Below are positions 10,887 to 21,300 of a stretch of DNA of 64,000 nt, one piece after another (position 1 is the stretch's first letter; each line of letters starts with the position of its first letter). The DNA comes from Novosphingobium sp. ST904 (GTDB lineage Bacteria; Pseudomonadota; Alphaproteobacteria; Sphingomonadales; Sphingomonadaceae), in contig NZ_LGJH01000154.1 of the NCBI RefSeq assembly GCF_001298105.1, positions 62,001 through 126,000 of the forward strand, written 5' to 3'. The notes beneath the pieces were generated by a model, which was given only the letters and a program-made list of their open reading frames with translations, was not told where the DNA came from and made no database searches. The position numbers and the translations under genes were made by a program.

Positions 10887-10901
10887 TGCAATCTATTCGC
10901 A
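10887..10901. promoter_or_regulatory. Fur-box-like palindrome upstream of the receptor gene
   Basis: TGCAATCTATTCGCA shares the outer TGC/GCA and the full right half ATTCGCA with the box upstream of tonB. It ends eight bases before the ATG at 10910, which favours that start, or GTG at 10922, over the ATG at 10877 that would place the box inside the gene. Confidence 0.42.
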
Positions 10902-10909
10902 TTAGCACA

Positions 10910-12913
10910 ATGGGGGTTTCCGTGTTCAAAAAATCCGGGCTGCGCGCGAGCGCGGCCACCCTGGCGCTTGTCGTGGCACCTGCCGTGTCGATCAGCGCCG
11001 TTCCGGCGCTCGCTGACGAGGCAGACGGCACGACCAACGGCTCGACGATCGTCGTCACCGCGACCAGCCGCGAGCAGGAAGTGAAGGACGCGCCCGCCTC
11101 GATCAGCGTTCTCACCCGCGCGGATCTGGAACGCCTGCCCTATCGCGAAATAACCGATGCGCTGATGGAGATTCCGGGCGTCACCGTAACCCCGGGCGAA
11201 GGTAACAGCCGCGACATCTCGATCCGCGGCATGTCTCCGCAGTACACGCTGATCCTGGTTGACGGAAAACGCCTCAGTTCGCGCGAATCCCGCACGAACG
11301 GGGGCAGCATCTCCGAAGGCGGCATGTTGCCGCCGCTGGAGGCCATCGAACGAATCGAAGTGGTGCGCGGCCCGATGTCATCGCTCTACGGCTCGGACGC
11401 GATGGGCGGCGTCGTCAACGTCATCACCCGCCGCATCGCCGACAGCTGGCGCGGCAGCGTCCGAGTGAACGGCACGATGCAACTCGGCAGCGATTATGGC
11501 AATTTCGCGGACGGCAGCTTCTATCTTTCCGGGCCGGTCACCAAGGGCATCGGCCTCCAGGTGCAGGGCTCGATCAACCGCCGCACCGAGGACAACGTGA
11601 TCGGCGGCACCCCCGACCGCAAGGACGAGAGCCTCTCGGGCAAGCTGGGCTTCTCGGCCGGGCCGGACCACGACCTCCTGATCGAGGGCGGGTACTACCG
11701 CCAGAAGACCGTATCGACCGCAGGAAAGACCATGGAAGTGACCGCCACCGTGCCTGAAGGCACCGTGGATTCGCAGACCCAGGAACGCTACGTCGCGGCG
11801 CTCAGCCACCAGGGACGCTGGGGCTTCGCCAGTTCCGAAAGCTACGTCCAGTACGAGGACGCCAGGAACATCGAGAGCGACAAGCGGATCAAGAACACGG
11901 TCGCACAGTCGATCTGGTCGGTGCCGCTGCCGTCGAACATGCTCAGTCTCGGCGGGTTCTTCCGCAACGAGGACCTGAGCGACACCACCGGCAACTTGCT
12001 CTCCGGCTCCACCCGCGCAGGTGCCTCGCGCACCAACTGGGCGCTGTTCGCCGAGAACGAGCTCACCATCCTCGACAACCTGCGCCTCACCGGCGGCATC
12101 CGCCTCGACAAGGACGAGCAGTACGGCTCGCACTGGACGCCGCGCATCTACGCGGTGTGGAATGCGGCCAGCAACTTCACGCTGAAAGGCGGCTATTCAC
12201 AAGGTTTCCGCGCGCCCAACCTGCGCCAGACATTGCCGGACTGGGGACAGAGCAGCCGCGGCGGCACGATCTATGGCAACCCTGACCTCGAAGCCGAGAC
12301 CTCGCGCACCGTAGAGGCGGTGGCGATGTACGAAGGCAAGGGCTTCGAAGCCAGCCTCACCGTCTACGACACCCGCTTCAACGACAAGATCACCCGCGTG
12401 ACCTGCGAAGTGGCCGGCGCGTGGTGCATCGACGAGCCGCTAAGCTCGATCGGCCGCCCGCCAACAACGTACGTGAATGTCGACAAGGCGAAAGTGCGCG
12501 GCATCGAGGCCACCATCGATATCGCCCTCACCGGCACGCTGCGCCTGAACGCCACCGGCACGCTGACGGATTCGGAACAGCTGACCGGCGCCAACATCGG
12601 CTCCGCGCTGAACGACACGCCCAAGCAGCAGGCCAGCGGTTCGCTCAACTGGCGGCCCGACGACCGCCTGACCGTTTATGCACGCGCCGTGTTCCGCGGC
12701 GAGGAAGCCGTGACGGAAGCCCAGATCAGCGGCAACAACATCGTCGCCTCGTCCTATACGACCGTGGACCTCGGCGGTTCGTACAAGGTCTCGCCGGCCT
12801 TCACTTTCCATGCCGGCGTACAGAACCTGCTCGACAAGCGGATCGACTACGACAACTACGGCTATGTCATCGATCCGGCCCGCATCTGGATGGGCGCCAC
12901 CGCCCGCTTCTGA
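10910..12913 (+). CDS. TonB-dependent receptor, FepA/BtuB-like (probable iron or siderophore uptake)
   Basis: Outer-membrane receptor of 667 residues. A signal peptide ends near VPALA, followed by STIVVTATSRE and a plug with ISIRGMSPQYTLILVDGKR and VVRGPMSSLYGSDAMGGVVN. This plug is of the catecholate-siderophore/cobalamin type, unlike the QGTLFGRN plugs of the other receptors here. The barrel ends IWMGATARF with terminal Phe. The start could be ATG 10910 or GTG 10922 (GGGGG seven bases before). Neighbouring tonB and the Fur-like boxes support iron. A DUF4198 gene follows. Confidence 0.9.
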   Translation: MGVSVFKKSGLRASAATLALVVAPAVSISAVPALADEADGTTNGSTIVVTATSREQEVKDAPASISVLTRADLERLPYREITDALMEIPGVTVTPGEGNSRDISIRGMSPQYTLILVDGKRLSSRESRTNGGSISEGGMLPPLEAIERIEVVRGPMSSLYGSDAMGGVVNVITRRIADSWRGSVRVNGTMQLGSDYGNFADGSFYLSGPVTKGIGLQVQGSINRRTEDNVIGGTPDRKDESLSGKLGFSAGPDHDLLIEGGYYRQKTVSTAGKTMEVTATVPEGTVDSQTQERYVAALSHQGRWGFASSESYVQYEDARNIESDKRIKNTVAQSIWSVPLPSNMLSLGGFFRNEDLSDTTGNLLSGSTRAGASRTNWALFAENELTILDNLRLTGGIRLDKDEQYGSHWTPRIYAVWNAASNFTLKGGYSQGFRAPNLRQTLPDWGQSSRGGTIYGNPDLEAETSRTVEAVAMYEGKGFEASLTVYDTRFNDKITRVTCEVAGAWCIDEPLSSIGRPPTTYVNVDKAKVRGIEATIDIALTGTLRLNATGTLTDSEQLTGANIGSALNDTPKQQASGSLNWRPDDRLTVYARAVFRGEEAVTEAQISGNNIVASSYTTVDLGGSYKVSPAFTFHAGVQNLLDKRIDYDNYGYVIDPARIWMGATARF

Positions 12914-12926
12914 CGACCACGAACTA

Positions 12927-12958
12927 GCGCTTCGGGGCATCATTCCCGGAGCGCCTTT
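12927..12958 (+). terminator. Stem-loop, probable terminator or attenuator
   Basis: About ten base pairs pair GCGCTTCGGG at 12927 onward with CCCGGAGCGC at 12945-12954, one G-T wobble included. The stem is followed by CTTTCGGCTTTT. It lies 13 bases after the receptor stop and 25 bases before the DUF4198 gene. Confidence 0.5.
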
Positions 12959-12982
12959 CGGCTTTTAAATCGAGGACATACC

Positions 12983-13834
12983 ATGCTTTTCCGCTCCCTG
13001 CTTCTCGCCGGTTTCGCGGCCGCCGCATTTGCCGCCCCCGCTCACGCACACCGTGCCTGGCTGCTGCCGTCAACCGCCTCCCTGTCCGGCACCGGGCAAG
13101 TCGTCTCGGTGGACGCCGCCGTATCGAACGACCTGTTCCACCCCGATCACGTCGCACTGAACACCGACCAGATCACGGTCAATGCTCCCGACGGCAGCGA
13201 CGGCCTGGTTGAGAACGCCGCCAAGGGCCGCCACCGTTCGACCTTCGAGGTGAAGATCGACAAGCCCGGAACCTGGAGGATCGGCACCCAGCGCACGGCC
13301 TATGCCGGAAGTTTCAAGCTGAACGGCGAGGAATGGCGCGTCGGCGGCCGTCCGCCGCGTCCGGTTGCGCCGGGCGCTGCTCCCGCCCCGGTGCGCCGCG
13401 TCGCGGGTCTGGCGGATATTCCCGCCGAGGCAACCGACATCAAGCTGGCCGAAGTCATCGCAACCAATGCGATATTCGTAACCGCCGATGCCCCCACCAA
13501 GACCGTCTTCGTCACCGGCAAGGGGCTGGAGTTCGATCCCGTCACTCATCCCTCCGCGCTAGTTTCGGACGAGGAAGCCCGGTTCCGGTTCCTGGTCGAC
13601 GGCAGGCCCGCCGCAGGCGTGAAAGTCAACGTGGTTCCCGGCGCCAAGAAGTTCCGCGAAGCCGAAATGGCGCAGGAACTCGTGACCGACGCGCAAGGCG
13701 TGCTCACGGTGAAGTGGCCGGTCGCCGGGGTTTACTGGCTCAACGCCGCTACCGCCGATGCCAGGCCCGACGAACGCCGGGCCAGCGAACGGCGCATGAG
13801 CTTCACCACCACGCTGGAAGTGCTTGCCCCCTGA
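12983..13834 (+). CDS. DUF4198 domain-containing exported protein
   Basis: Exported protein of 283 residues with signal peptide 1-22 (ending AHAH). The mature part begins RAWLLPS and has the Ig-like/beta-rich character of DUF4198 proteins, which often sit beside metal-uptake receptors. Pro-rich residues at about 115-130 separate two halves; the second ends in a beta-sandwich-like region with AGVYWLNA. It is 69 bp downstream of the FepA/BtuB-like receptor and probably in the same unit, suggesting a periplasmic helper in uptake. No enzymatic motif is visible. Confidence 0.8.
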   Translation: MLFRSLLLAGFAAAAFAAPAHAHRAWLLPSTASLSGTGQVVSVDAAVSNDLFHPDHVALNTDQITVNAPDGSDGLVENAAKGRHRSTFEVKIDKPGTWRIGTQRTAYAGSFKLNGEEWRVGGRPPRPVAPGAAPAPVRRVAGLADIPAEATDIKLAEVIATNAIFVTADAPTKTVFVTGKGLEFDPVTHPSALVSDEEARFRFLVDGRPAAGVKVNVVPGAKKFREAEMAQELVTDAQGVLTVKWPVAGVYWLNAATADARPDERRASERRMSFTTTLEVLAP

Positions 13835-14091
13835 TCGTGCCGGAGTTGCCGGACCTCGTTCGGCAACTCCGCGTCGGGGCGGCCGGGTTTCCACCGGGCG
13901 CCGCGAGATGAACCGATCGACGATCCCAGCATCCCGTCCTTAGGCGGGCTCGGTATGCCCGCCCACCCAGAGCGGTATCCGTCCGTGCGGACGGGGGTGA
14001 CACTTGGCACTTTCAATGTGCGAACACAGAACACGCATTGGATGCTATGTTGCGCCGGCCCGTCGCCCGGGCCATCAGCAAGGAGGATGAG

Positions 14092-15375
14092 ATGACCGCA
14101 CCTCGCGAAAGCAAGACAGCCATCGGTGGACACAAGCTTCACCCGGACACTCTGATGCTGAACTATGGCTACGATCCGTCTCTCTCGGAAGGGGCGGTCA
14201 AGCCTCCGGTTTTCCTGACATCGACGTTCGTTTTCCCGACAGCCGAGGAAGGCCGGGACTTCTTCGATTATGTTGCCGGCCGGAAGGAGCCGCCTGCAGG
14301 TCAGGGGCGCGGGCTGGTCTATTCCCGCTTCAACCACCCCAACAGCGAAATCGTCGAGGACCGGCTGGCGGTCTATGAAGGCGCCGAAGCAGGCGTCGTG
14401 TTCTCCTCCGGCATGGGCGCGATCACGACCACTGTATTGGCGTTTGCCCGGCCCGGTGACGTGATCCTCCATTCGCAGCCGCTTTACGGCGGAACAGAGA
14501 CGCTTTTGGCGAAGACTTTCGCCAATCTGGGCATCAAGGCGCTCGGCTTTGCAGATGGACTGGACGAAGCCGCCGTGATGGCAGCCGCAAGTGAGGCGGC
14601 AGCACTGGGACGGATTTCGATGGTGCTGATCGAGACCCCGGCCAACCCGACCAACAGTCTCGTCGACATATCGCTGCTCGAACGCGTTTGTGCCAGACTG
14701 GGCGACCTGCAGGGGCACCGCCCGCTACTGGTATGCGACAATACTCTTCTTGGCCCGGTGTTCCAGCATCCCCTGGCACATGGCGCCGACATTTCGCTCT
14801 ATTCCCTGACCAAGTATGTGGGCGGGCATTCCGACCTCGTGGCAGGCGCTGCGCTCGGCTCGGCGGCACTCATGCGCGAAGTTCGCCTCCTGCGCAGCGC
14901 AATCGGGACCCAGTTGGACCCTCACAGCTGCTGGATGCTGAGCCGGTCTCTGGAAACGCTGGGCCTTCGCATGGAGCGCGCGAATGCCAACGCTGCCGTG
15001 GCGGCCACATTCCTGAAGGATCATCCGAAGGTTATCGGCGTGGCCTATCCCCCGTTCTATCCCGCAGGTTCCCGGCAGGCCGAAGTCTTCGCCGCCCAGT
15101 GCAGCGGCGCAGGCTCGACCTTCGCCTTCGATATCGCCGGAGGCCAGCCCGCCGCGTTCCGGTTCCTGAACGCATTGCAGATCTTCAAACTGGCGGTCAG
15201 CCTCGGAGGCACGGAATCGCTGGCGAGCCACCCGGCCACCACGACCCATTCGGGCGTCCCTCTGGAAGTGCGCGATCGTATCGGCGTACTGGAAACGACT
15301 GTGCGGCTTTCCATTGGCATCGAACATGCCGAGGATATTGTCGCCGATCTCGCGCAAGCGCTCGATCTCGCCTGA
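14092..15375 (+). CDS. Cys/Met metabolism PLP-dependent enzyme (cystathionine gamma-synthase / methionine gamma-lyase family)
   Basis: PLP enzyme of 427 residues. The family motifs [43 protein letters not shown] and [18 protein letters not shown] (the last with the PLP-binding Lys) are all present. The C-terminal part has [19 protein letters not shown] and [13 protein letters not shown]. The ATG at 14092 follows AGGAGG at 14081-14086; an in-frame ATG at 14038 lacks such a site. Whether it performs synthase, lyase or sulfhydrylase chemistry cannot be decided from motifs. It appears monocistronic, ending at a strong hairpin. Confidence 0.9.
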   Translation: MTAPRESKTAIGGHKLHPDTLMLNYGYDPSLSEGAVKPPVFLTSTFVFPTAEEGRDFFDYVAGRKEPPAGQGRGLVYSRFNHPNSEIVEDRLAVYEGAEAGVVFSSGMGAITTTVLAFARPGDVILHSQPLYGGTETLLAKTFANLGIKALGFADGLDEAAVMAAASEAAALGRISMVLIETPANPTNSLVDISLLERVCARLGDLQGHRPLLVCDNTLLGPVFQHPLAHGADISLYSLTKYVGGHSDLVAGAALGSAALMREVRLLRSAIGTQLDPHSCWMLSRSLETLGLRMERANANAAVAATFLKDHPKVIGVAYPPFYPAGSRQAEVFAAQCSGAGSTFAFDIAGGQPAAFRFLNALQIFKLAVSLGGTESLASHPATTTHSGVPLEVRDRIGVLETTVRLSIGIEHAEDIVADLAQALDLA

Positions 15376-15386
15376 CCTTGCGCCGC

Positions 15387-15424
15387 GGCAGACCGACCTT
15401 TCGAAAGCGCAAGGTCGGTCTGCC
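15387..15424. terminator. 14-bp perfect stem-loop between convergent genes
   Basis: GGCAGACCGACCTT and AAGGTCGGTCTGCC pair perfectly around a 10-base loop, 11 bases after the PLP-enzyme stop and before the convergent receptor's repaired stop at 15545. No long T-run follows on either side, so strength as an intrinsic terminator is uncertain. Confidence 0.6.
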
Positions 15425-15544
15425 GACAAGCAGCGTCGCGCTGCCATTCTCCATCCACCGGTGCTGGATATCGGGCACGCCAACGTCCGCACCGTAAGAT
15501 GTTTCTTTGAGAATGCCTGTTTAGGATTTCGTAAAAACGCCGGA

Positions 15545-17781
15545 TCAATAGGTAAATCGAAGCGTCGCGCCATAAGTGCGCGCGCTGCGCGCGCCGTGGT
15601 GGCACCGAGCCCGGTCGATATCTTTTGCTGGAAATACTTCGTGTCCGAGATGTTCTTCATCCAGAACTCCAACCCCCATTTCTCCGTCGGACGGTATTCG
15701 ATCGAGCCGTTAAGCAGCATGTATTCGTCCTGCTTCAGGACCCCGTCCGTCTCGAAAGGAAAGCCGCTGTTGTAGCTGCCCATCATGTTTACGCGCAGTT
15801 GCTGCACCTCACCCAGCGGGATGGTCGCGCTGGCGCCGAGACTGGCGGAAAAGTCCGGCGCCGTCGGGGTCTGGAACCCTGAAGCATCGCCGAAGCAGGT
15901 CTTGAACCCGCCGGCCTGCGGCCCGGTGGTCATCCCCGGCGCGCGGGTTCCGGTGGCGTCGCAGATCGCCGGGTTGGGGTAGATGAACGGAGCGCCTGCC
16001 AGCGTGTCGGTCGGGCCGAAGTAGTGGAAGCGGGAATCGAGCCAGGTAAAGCCCCCGAAGATGCGCAGACCGTCGGTCGGCGCAGCCTCGAAATCCACGT
16101 CGAGACCATCCACCTTGACCGAAGCCGCATTCAGCAGGGCCGCCGTTCCGATCGTGCCCACCGCCGCCGAGCGCACCTGATAGTTGGTGATGTCATAGTG
16201 GAATACCGAGGCATTCAGGCGCAACGCACGGTCGAACAGTTCCGACTTCACGCCGATTTCGTAGGCGTTGATATACTGCGGCTGGACGGGCGGAAGCTGC
16301 GGGTTCTGCAACGAATAGGTGCCTGCCTTGAAGCCGCGGTTATAGGAGGCATAGACGCTCACGTCGTCGGAAAGCTCCTGCCGGATCGCGGCGCGCCAGG
16401 TGAACTTGCCATAGCTTATCTTGTCGTCGGTCGGGATGAGAACACCCACGACATCGTTGGCGAGCGCGGCATAGCCACCGCCGAGGCGGCGCTGGTCCTT
16501 TGTATAACGGACGCCGCCGGTCAGCTTGGTCGTGGATGTCAGCGCATAGGTCACTTCGCCGAACGCCGCGTAGGAATCGGTATCGAGCGTGGCATCGATG
16601 TACTGGCCGCTGGTGAGCCCGCCCAGCGCCAATCCGGTGAACCTGGCCCGGTTGAAAACCTCTGAACGCAGGTAGAACGCCCCGATTTGCCAGCTGAGCG
16701 GTTCTGTATCGCTTGATGCCAGACGCAATTCCTGCTGATAGGCGCGCGAGCCCGATGTGAACGCGATCCGCATGTAGGGAACCTGCGTGGCATCAACGTC
16801 GAAGTCCGATCTGTTCTTGCTGTCGCGCAGGGAACTGATGCTGGTCAACGTCGCAAAGCCGAGATCCGCCTCGCCCGTCAGGCTAACTCCCCAGTTGGTC
16901 AGCTGGGTGAGCGAATAATCGTTCGATGCCGTGTCCATGCTGCCGATCGAACGGATGCCCCCGACTACGAGATAGTCCTCATCCACGCTCCAGCCGACCG
17001 CGGTATTGTCATCCGTGTCGTAGTAATCGCCTGACAGCACGAATTTCACATCGTCGCTGGCGCGAAGCACGATCTTGGATCGGGCGCCCCAGTACCGCAT
17101 CTTCTTGATATCGCGGTCCAGCGTGACGTTTCGGCCCCAACCGTCGCGCTGGTCGTAGCCGGTCAGGGCGATGTCCGCGCTGATCCGGTCCGTGATCGGC
17201 CCGCCCAGATAGGCCTGCCCCTGTATCGTGTCGTAGTTCGCATAGCCCACCTGCCCGGACGCTTCGAGATGGTCCCCCGGCTCCCGGGTGATGACATGGA
17301 TGAGCCCGCCGAATGCATTGCGGCCGAACAGCGTACCCTGCGGCCCCTTCAGCACCTCTATACGCTCTATGTTATTGAATTGCATGACGGTGCTGGACAA
17401 GTCCGGCATATAGACCCCATCGACGTAGAAGGCATTCGAGCCTTCGTCCCCGATCGAGGCATTGGTGGTGCCCACCCCCCGCACGAAGAACAGGCCGCTG
17501 GCACCCGAACGGGAGAACTGCACCGCCGGAACGGCCTGGGTCAGCGTATTGGTCTCGGAAATGCCGGAGGACTGAAGCGCTTCCGATCCGACTGCGGTGA
17601 TCGCGATCGGCACTTCCTGGAGGTTCTCCGCCCGGCGCTGCGCGGTCACGATGATTTCCTGAAGGCCGTGCGCCTCATCCTGCGCCCTTGCAGGCCGCAC
17701 CTCGCACAAGGCCATGACGGCGATGGCGGCGCAGCCCCAATACGCAGGTAAAGAACTGGAAAACCGACGATTTCCTGACAT
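15545..17781 (-). CDS. TonB-dependent receptor (last ~12 residues frameshifted)
   Basis: Outer-membrane receptor of about 745 residues if repaired. The ATG at 17781 has GGAGGG a few bases upstream and a signal peptide ending RPARAQ. LQEIIVTAQRRAENLQEVP, then plug motif EVLKGPQGTLFGRNAFGG, follow. In the given sequence the frame reads through ARAARALMARRF into the opposite-strand PLP gene. One extra C near 15580 restores the expected ending RTYGATLRFTY and a stop at 15545-15547. The 1202-residue open frame (14725-18333) is thus an artefact at both ends. It is divergent from nasA; the substrate is unknown. Confidence 0.9.
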
Positions 17782-18145
17782 TGCACACCCTCCAGATTCG
17801 TGCATGGGCGCCGGTCCCGGCGCTCCTCCCATTGCGAAGCCATGCTTCGCCTGTCCTGCCGAGGCGCCCGATTGTATTTGAAATTGCCGCCCCGGATCGC
17901 TCCTAAGGGTGATCGGCACGAATAGGAGGGTCAATCGACCAGGAACCGCCAAGGCCGCAAATTTCCGCCACAAGCATAAGAAATTGGCGGATTTTACATC
18001 AAGGGAACATAGTTCTCCTGCGCGTTCCGTTCTCATGGCGGGCCGTTTTTGCCTCGAACCTCGATCATTGCCGCCCGGGAGTTCACGCCGGGGGAGATCG
18101 GCGGAACGAAAGCCCCCGCCGGATGCTGCAGCGCGAAACAAATTC
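17782..18145. other. Intergenic region upstream of the nitrate reductase leader
   Basis: This 364-bp stretch lies between the divergent receptor and the nasA promoter region. No convincing gene is seen. It must hold the receptor promoter and any upstream activator site for nasA; I could not recognise a sigma-54 -24/-12 element. Confidence 0.45.
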
Positions 18146-18174
18146 TTGCAGCGGGTCCCTCGATTAGGCAAGAT
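18146..18174 (+). promoter_or_regulatory. Candidate sigma-70 promoter of the nasA leader
   Basis: TTGCAG at 18146-18151 and CAAGAT at 18169-18174 are separated by 17 bases, acceptable -35 and -10 elements. Transcription would start near 18181, about 15 bases before the first leader hairpin. This is a weak call based on spacing and position. Confidence 0.3.
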
Positions 18175-18180
18175 AGAGCC

Positions 18181-18258
18181 ACGAATTCGGATTCTGCCTG
18201 CAATGACGCAGGCGTGATCCAGCGGTCCTTCGGAACCGCATATAGAGGCAACGACGCC
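18181..18258 (+). promoter_or_regulatory. Candidate ANTAR (NasT-type) antitermination leader of nasA
   Basis: Two hairpins have nearly identical hexaloops. P1 pairs GCCTGC (18196-18201) with GCAGGC (18208-18213) around AATGAC. P2 pairs GGC (18247-18249) with GCC (18256-18258) around AACGAC. Both loops have A at position 1 and G at position 4, the known signature of RNA bound by ANTAR proteins such as NasR/NasT. The 3' strand of P2 overlaps the 5' strand of the following terminator, so P2 and terminator exclude each other. The P2 stem is short. A UUCG-capped hairpin (18222-18239) lies between. Confidence 0.6.
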
Positions 18259-18298
18259 ATCGACCGGCCCTGCAAGAGGCCCGGTCGTGGCGTTTTTT
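18255..18298 (+). terminator. Intrinsic terminator in the nasA leader
   Basis: CGCCATCGACCGG (18255-18267) pairs with CCGGTCGTGGCG (18281-18292) with a single bulged T, and is followed by six T at 18293-18298. It ends 15 bases before the nasA start. A terminator upstream of the gene it precedes implies attenuation; the overlap with hairpin P2 supports nitrate-responsive antitermination. Confidence 0.82.
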
Positions 18299-18313
18299 CG
18301 TTTTGGGGACCAT

Positions 18314-21300
18314 GTGAGCAACAGGACGGTCAAGAGCGTATGTCCCTACTGCGGCGTTGGCTGCGGTATCGTCATGGAAGTGGCGGACAACCGGATCGTC
18401 AAGGTCTCCGGCGACAAGAGCCATCCCACCAATTTCGGCCGGCTCTGCACCAAGGGCAACACCTGCCACGAACCGGTGGCGGCGGCGGGCCGTGCCGTCA
18501 CGGCCTATGCCCGGATCGCCGGGGGCAATGACCAGGGCGCTATCCCCATGGAAGAGGCGATCGGCCGCACTGCACGGGGCCTGCGCGCGATCATCGATCG
18601 CGACGGGCCGGATGCCGTCTCGCTCTATGTGTCGGGCCAGATGTCGCTGGAGGCGCAATATCTGGCCAACAAGCTCTGCAAGGGCTTCATCGGCACGAAC
18701 AACATAGAGAGCAATTCGCGCCTTTGCATGGCGAGCGCGGCAAGCGGCTACAAACTGTCGATCGGGGCAGACGGCCCGCCCGGCTCCTATCAGGATTTCG
18801 ACAAGGCGGACCTGTTCTTCGTGATCGGCGCCAACATGGCCGATTGCCACCCCATCCTGTTCCTGCGGATGATGGACCGGGTGAAGGCCGGGGCACGGCT
18901 GATCGTCGTCGATCCGCGCCGCAACGGCACGGCGGACAAGGCCGACCTGTTCCTCCAGATCCGCCCCGGCACCGATCTCGCGCTGCTGAACGGCCTGCTC
19001 CACCTGCTGGCGCAGGAAAGCCGGATCGACGAGGATTTCATCGCCGCCCACACCGAGGGCTGGGACGCGATGCACGAGTTCCTGGCGGATTACACCCCCG
19101 CCCGCGTGGCCGAACTGACCGGCATTCCCGAGGCCGACATCAGGCAGGCCGCCCGATGGATCGGCGAGGCGGGCGAGTGGATGTCATGCTGGACCATGGG
19201 GCTGAACCAGAGCACGCACGGCACCTGGAACACGAACGCGATCTGCAACCTGCACCTCGCCACGGGGGCGATCTGCCGACCGGGAAGCGGCCCCTTCTCG
19301 CTTACCGGCCAGCCCAACGCCATGGGCGGCCGCGAAATGGGCTACATGGGTCCGGGCCTGCCGGGCCAGCGCGCGACGCCCAGCGATGAGGACCGCCGTT
19401 TCGTGGAGGACGCCTGGGGCATTGCGCCTGGCAGCCTTCGCGTGGATGCCGGGGCGGGGACGATATCGCTGTTCGAGGAGATGGCCGCAGGACGGATCAA
19501 GGCCTGCTGGATCATCTGCACCAACCCGGTGGCCAGCGTGGCGAACCGCAAGACCGTGATTGCAGGGCTGGAAGCCGCCGAACTGGTGATCGCGCAGGAC
19601 GTCTACATCGATACCGAAACCAACCGCTACGCCGACCTGATCCTGCCCGGCGCCCTGTGGGCCGAGGCGGAAGGCGTCATGATAAATTCCGAACGCAACC
19701 TCACGTTGATGCAGAAAGCCGTCGATCCGCCGGGAGAGGCGATGGCGGACTGGCAGATCATCGCCCGCGTCGCCTGCGAAATGGGTTATGGTCATGCGTT
19801 CACTTATGCGTCGGCCGCGGAAGTCTTCGAGGAAATCCGCGGATTCTGGAACCCGCGCACCGGATATGACATCCGCGCGCCAGCCATGACCGGCTCCGCG
19901 AGGCTCCGCTGCAATGGCCCTGCCCGCCGGGTGACGATCATGGCCGGAACCCCATCCGATACCTCAACGACGGCGTGAGCCAGACGGGACGGATTAACGA
20001 GGACGGCAGCCGTCCGGCGATCTCCTTTCCCACCGAAAGCGGAAAGGCGCACTTCCTGCCCCGGCCGCACCTGTCCCCCGCCGAGATGCCGGATGCCGAT
20101 TATCCGCTCGTGCTCAATACCGGCCGCCTCCAGCACCAGTGGCACACGCTGACGAAGACGGGGAAAGTGGGCAAGCTCAACAAGCTCAATCCGGGACCGT
20201 TCGTGGAAATCCACCCCGAGGACGCCGCGGCGCTAGGCATCGGCGAGGGTGACAGGGTGGAAGTCCGCTCGCGGCGGGGCCGGGCTGTCCTCCCCGCGAT
20301 GCTCACAGAGCGGGTCCGTCCCGGCAACTGTTTCGCCCCGTTCCACTGGAACGACGTGTTCGGAGAGGATCTGGCCGTCAATGCGCTCACCAGCGACGCG
20401 GTCGATCCGCTTTCGCTGCAACCCGAATTCAAGTTCTCCGCCATTGCCCTCGCCCGGCTGTCAGGGCCGGCGGAGGACGATCCCATCACAGCCGCGCCGG
20501 AAGACATGACACCGCCATTCGCAGACCCCCTGCCCGGCCCGGCCGGACTGCTCCCGTTCCAGACGGCCGCGATCGACGCATTCCTGCAGGTCATGGGCCT
20601 GAGCCCCGGCACGCCGCCGGCGCTATCCGGAAGCGAGGAACGCTACCTTTCGGGCTTCATGACCGGCCTGCGTTCGGGCAACCTGCCTGAAGACGCCGGT
20701 GTGCCCGTGCTGCCCGGCGGATCACCGGTCGATGAAGACAAGCGGACCTACATGAACGGCCTCCTGGCCGGCCTCTTCTCCCGCTCGCCCGCAATTCCGG
20801 ACGGCGATCGGAGAGAGGCGGTATCCCTGCCCGCCGCCGCGACGTCCAGGGAAAGCCTGCCCGAAGTGCTGGTGCTCTGGGCGTCGCAGACCGGAACGGC
20901 GGAAAGTTTCGCCGAACAATGCGCCAGCCGGCTGCAGAACAGTCCTGCAAAGTGAGGCTTGCGCCGCTGGGCAGCGTGAAACCTGCGGACCTGGCCGCGG
21001 CAGGCCGGGCGCTGTTCATCGCCAGCACCTTCGGCGACGGCGATGCCCCCGACGACGCGGGCGCATTCTGGTCCGCGCTGGCATCGGAAGCGCCTTCAGG
21101 GATCGAGGCCCTGCGCTATTCGGTGCTGGCGTTTGGCGATTCCAGCTACGACCAGTTCTGCGGTTTCGGGCGAAAACTCGACGCCCGGCTGGAGGAACTC
21201 GGCGCCAACCGCCTCGCGCCCCGCGCCGATTGCGAACCCGACTTCGAAGTGGAAGCCGCGCGATGGTTGGATGCGGTATCGGCGGCCCTGCTCCCCGGCA

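Noticed and set aside
18222..18239. The UUCG-capped hairpin as the second ANTAR hairpin
   Set aside because: Its loop is a four-base UUCG (or eight bases if unpaired), not a six-base A1/G4 loop. The AACGAC loop at 18250-18255 fits better.
18287..18313. ATG at 18287 as the nasA start
   Set aside because: It lies inside the 3' strand of the leader terminator. GTG 18314 has a ribosome site and keeps the first Fe-S cysteine at residue 10.
14725..18333. A 1202-codon minus-strand ORF that looks like one giant receptor
   Set aside because: The real receptor spans 15545-17781. The N-terminal extension has no homology and precedes a signal peptide with its own ribosome site; the C-terminal part is antisense to the PLP enzyme and arises from a one-base frameshift.
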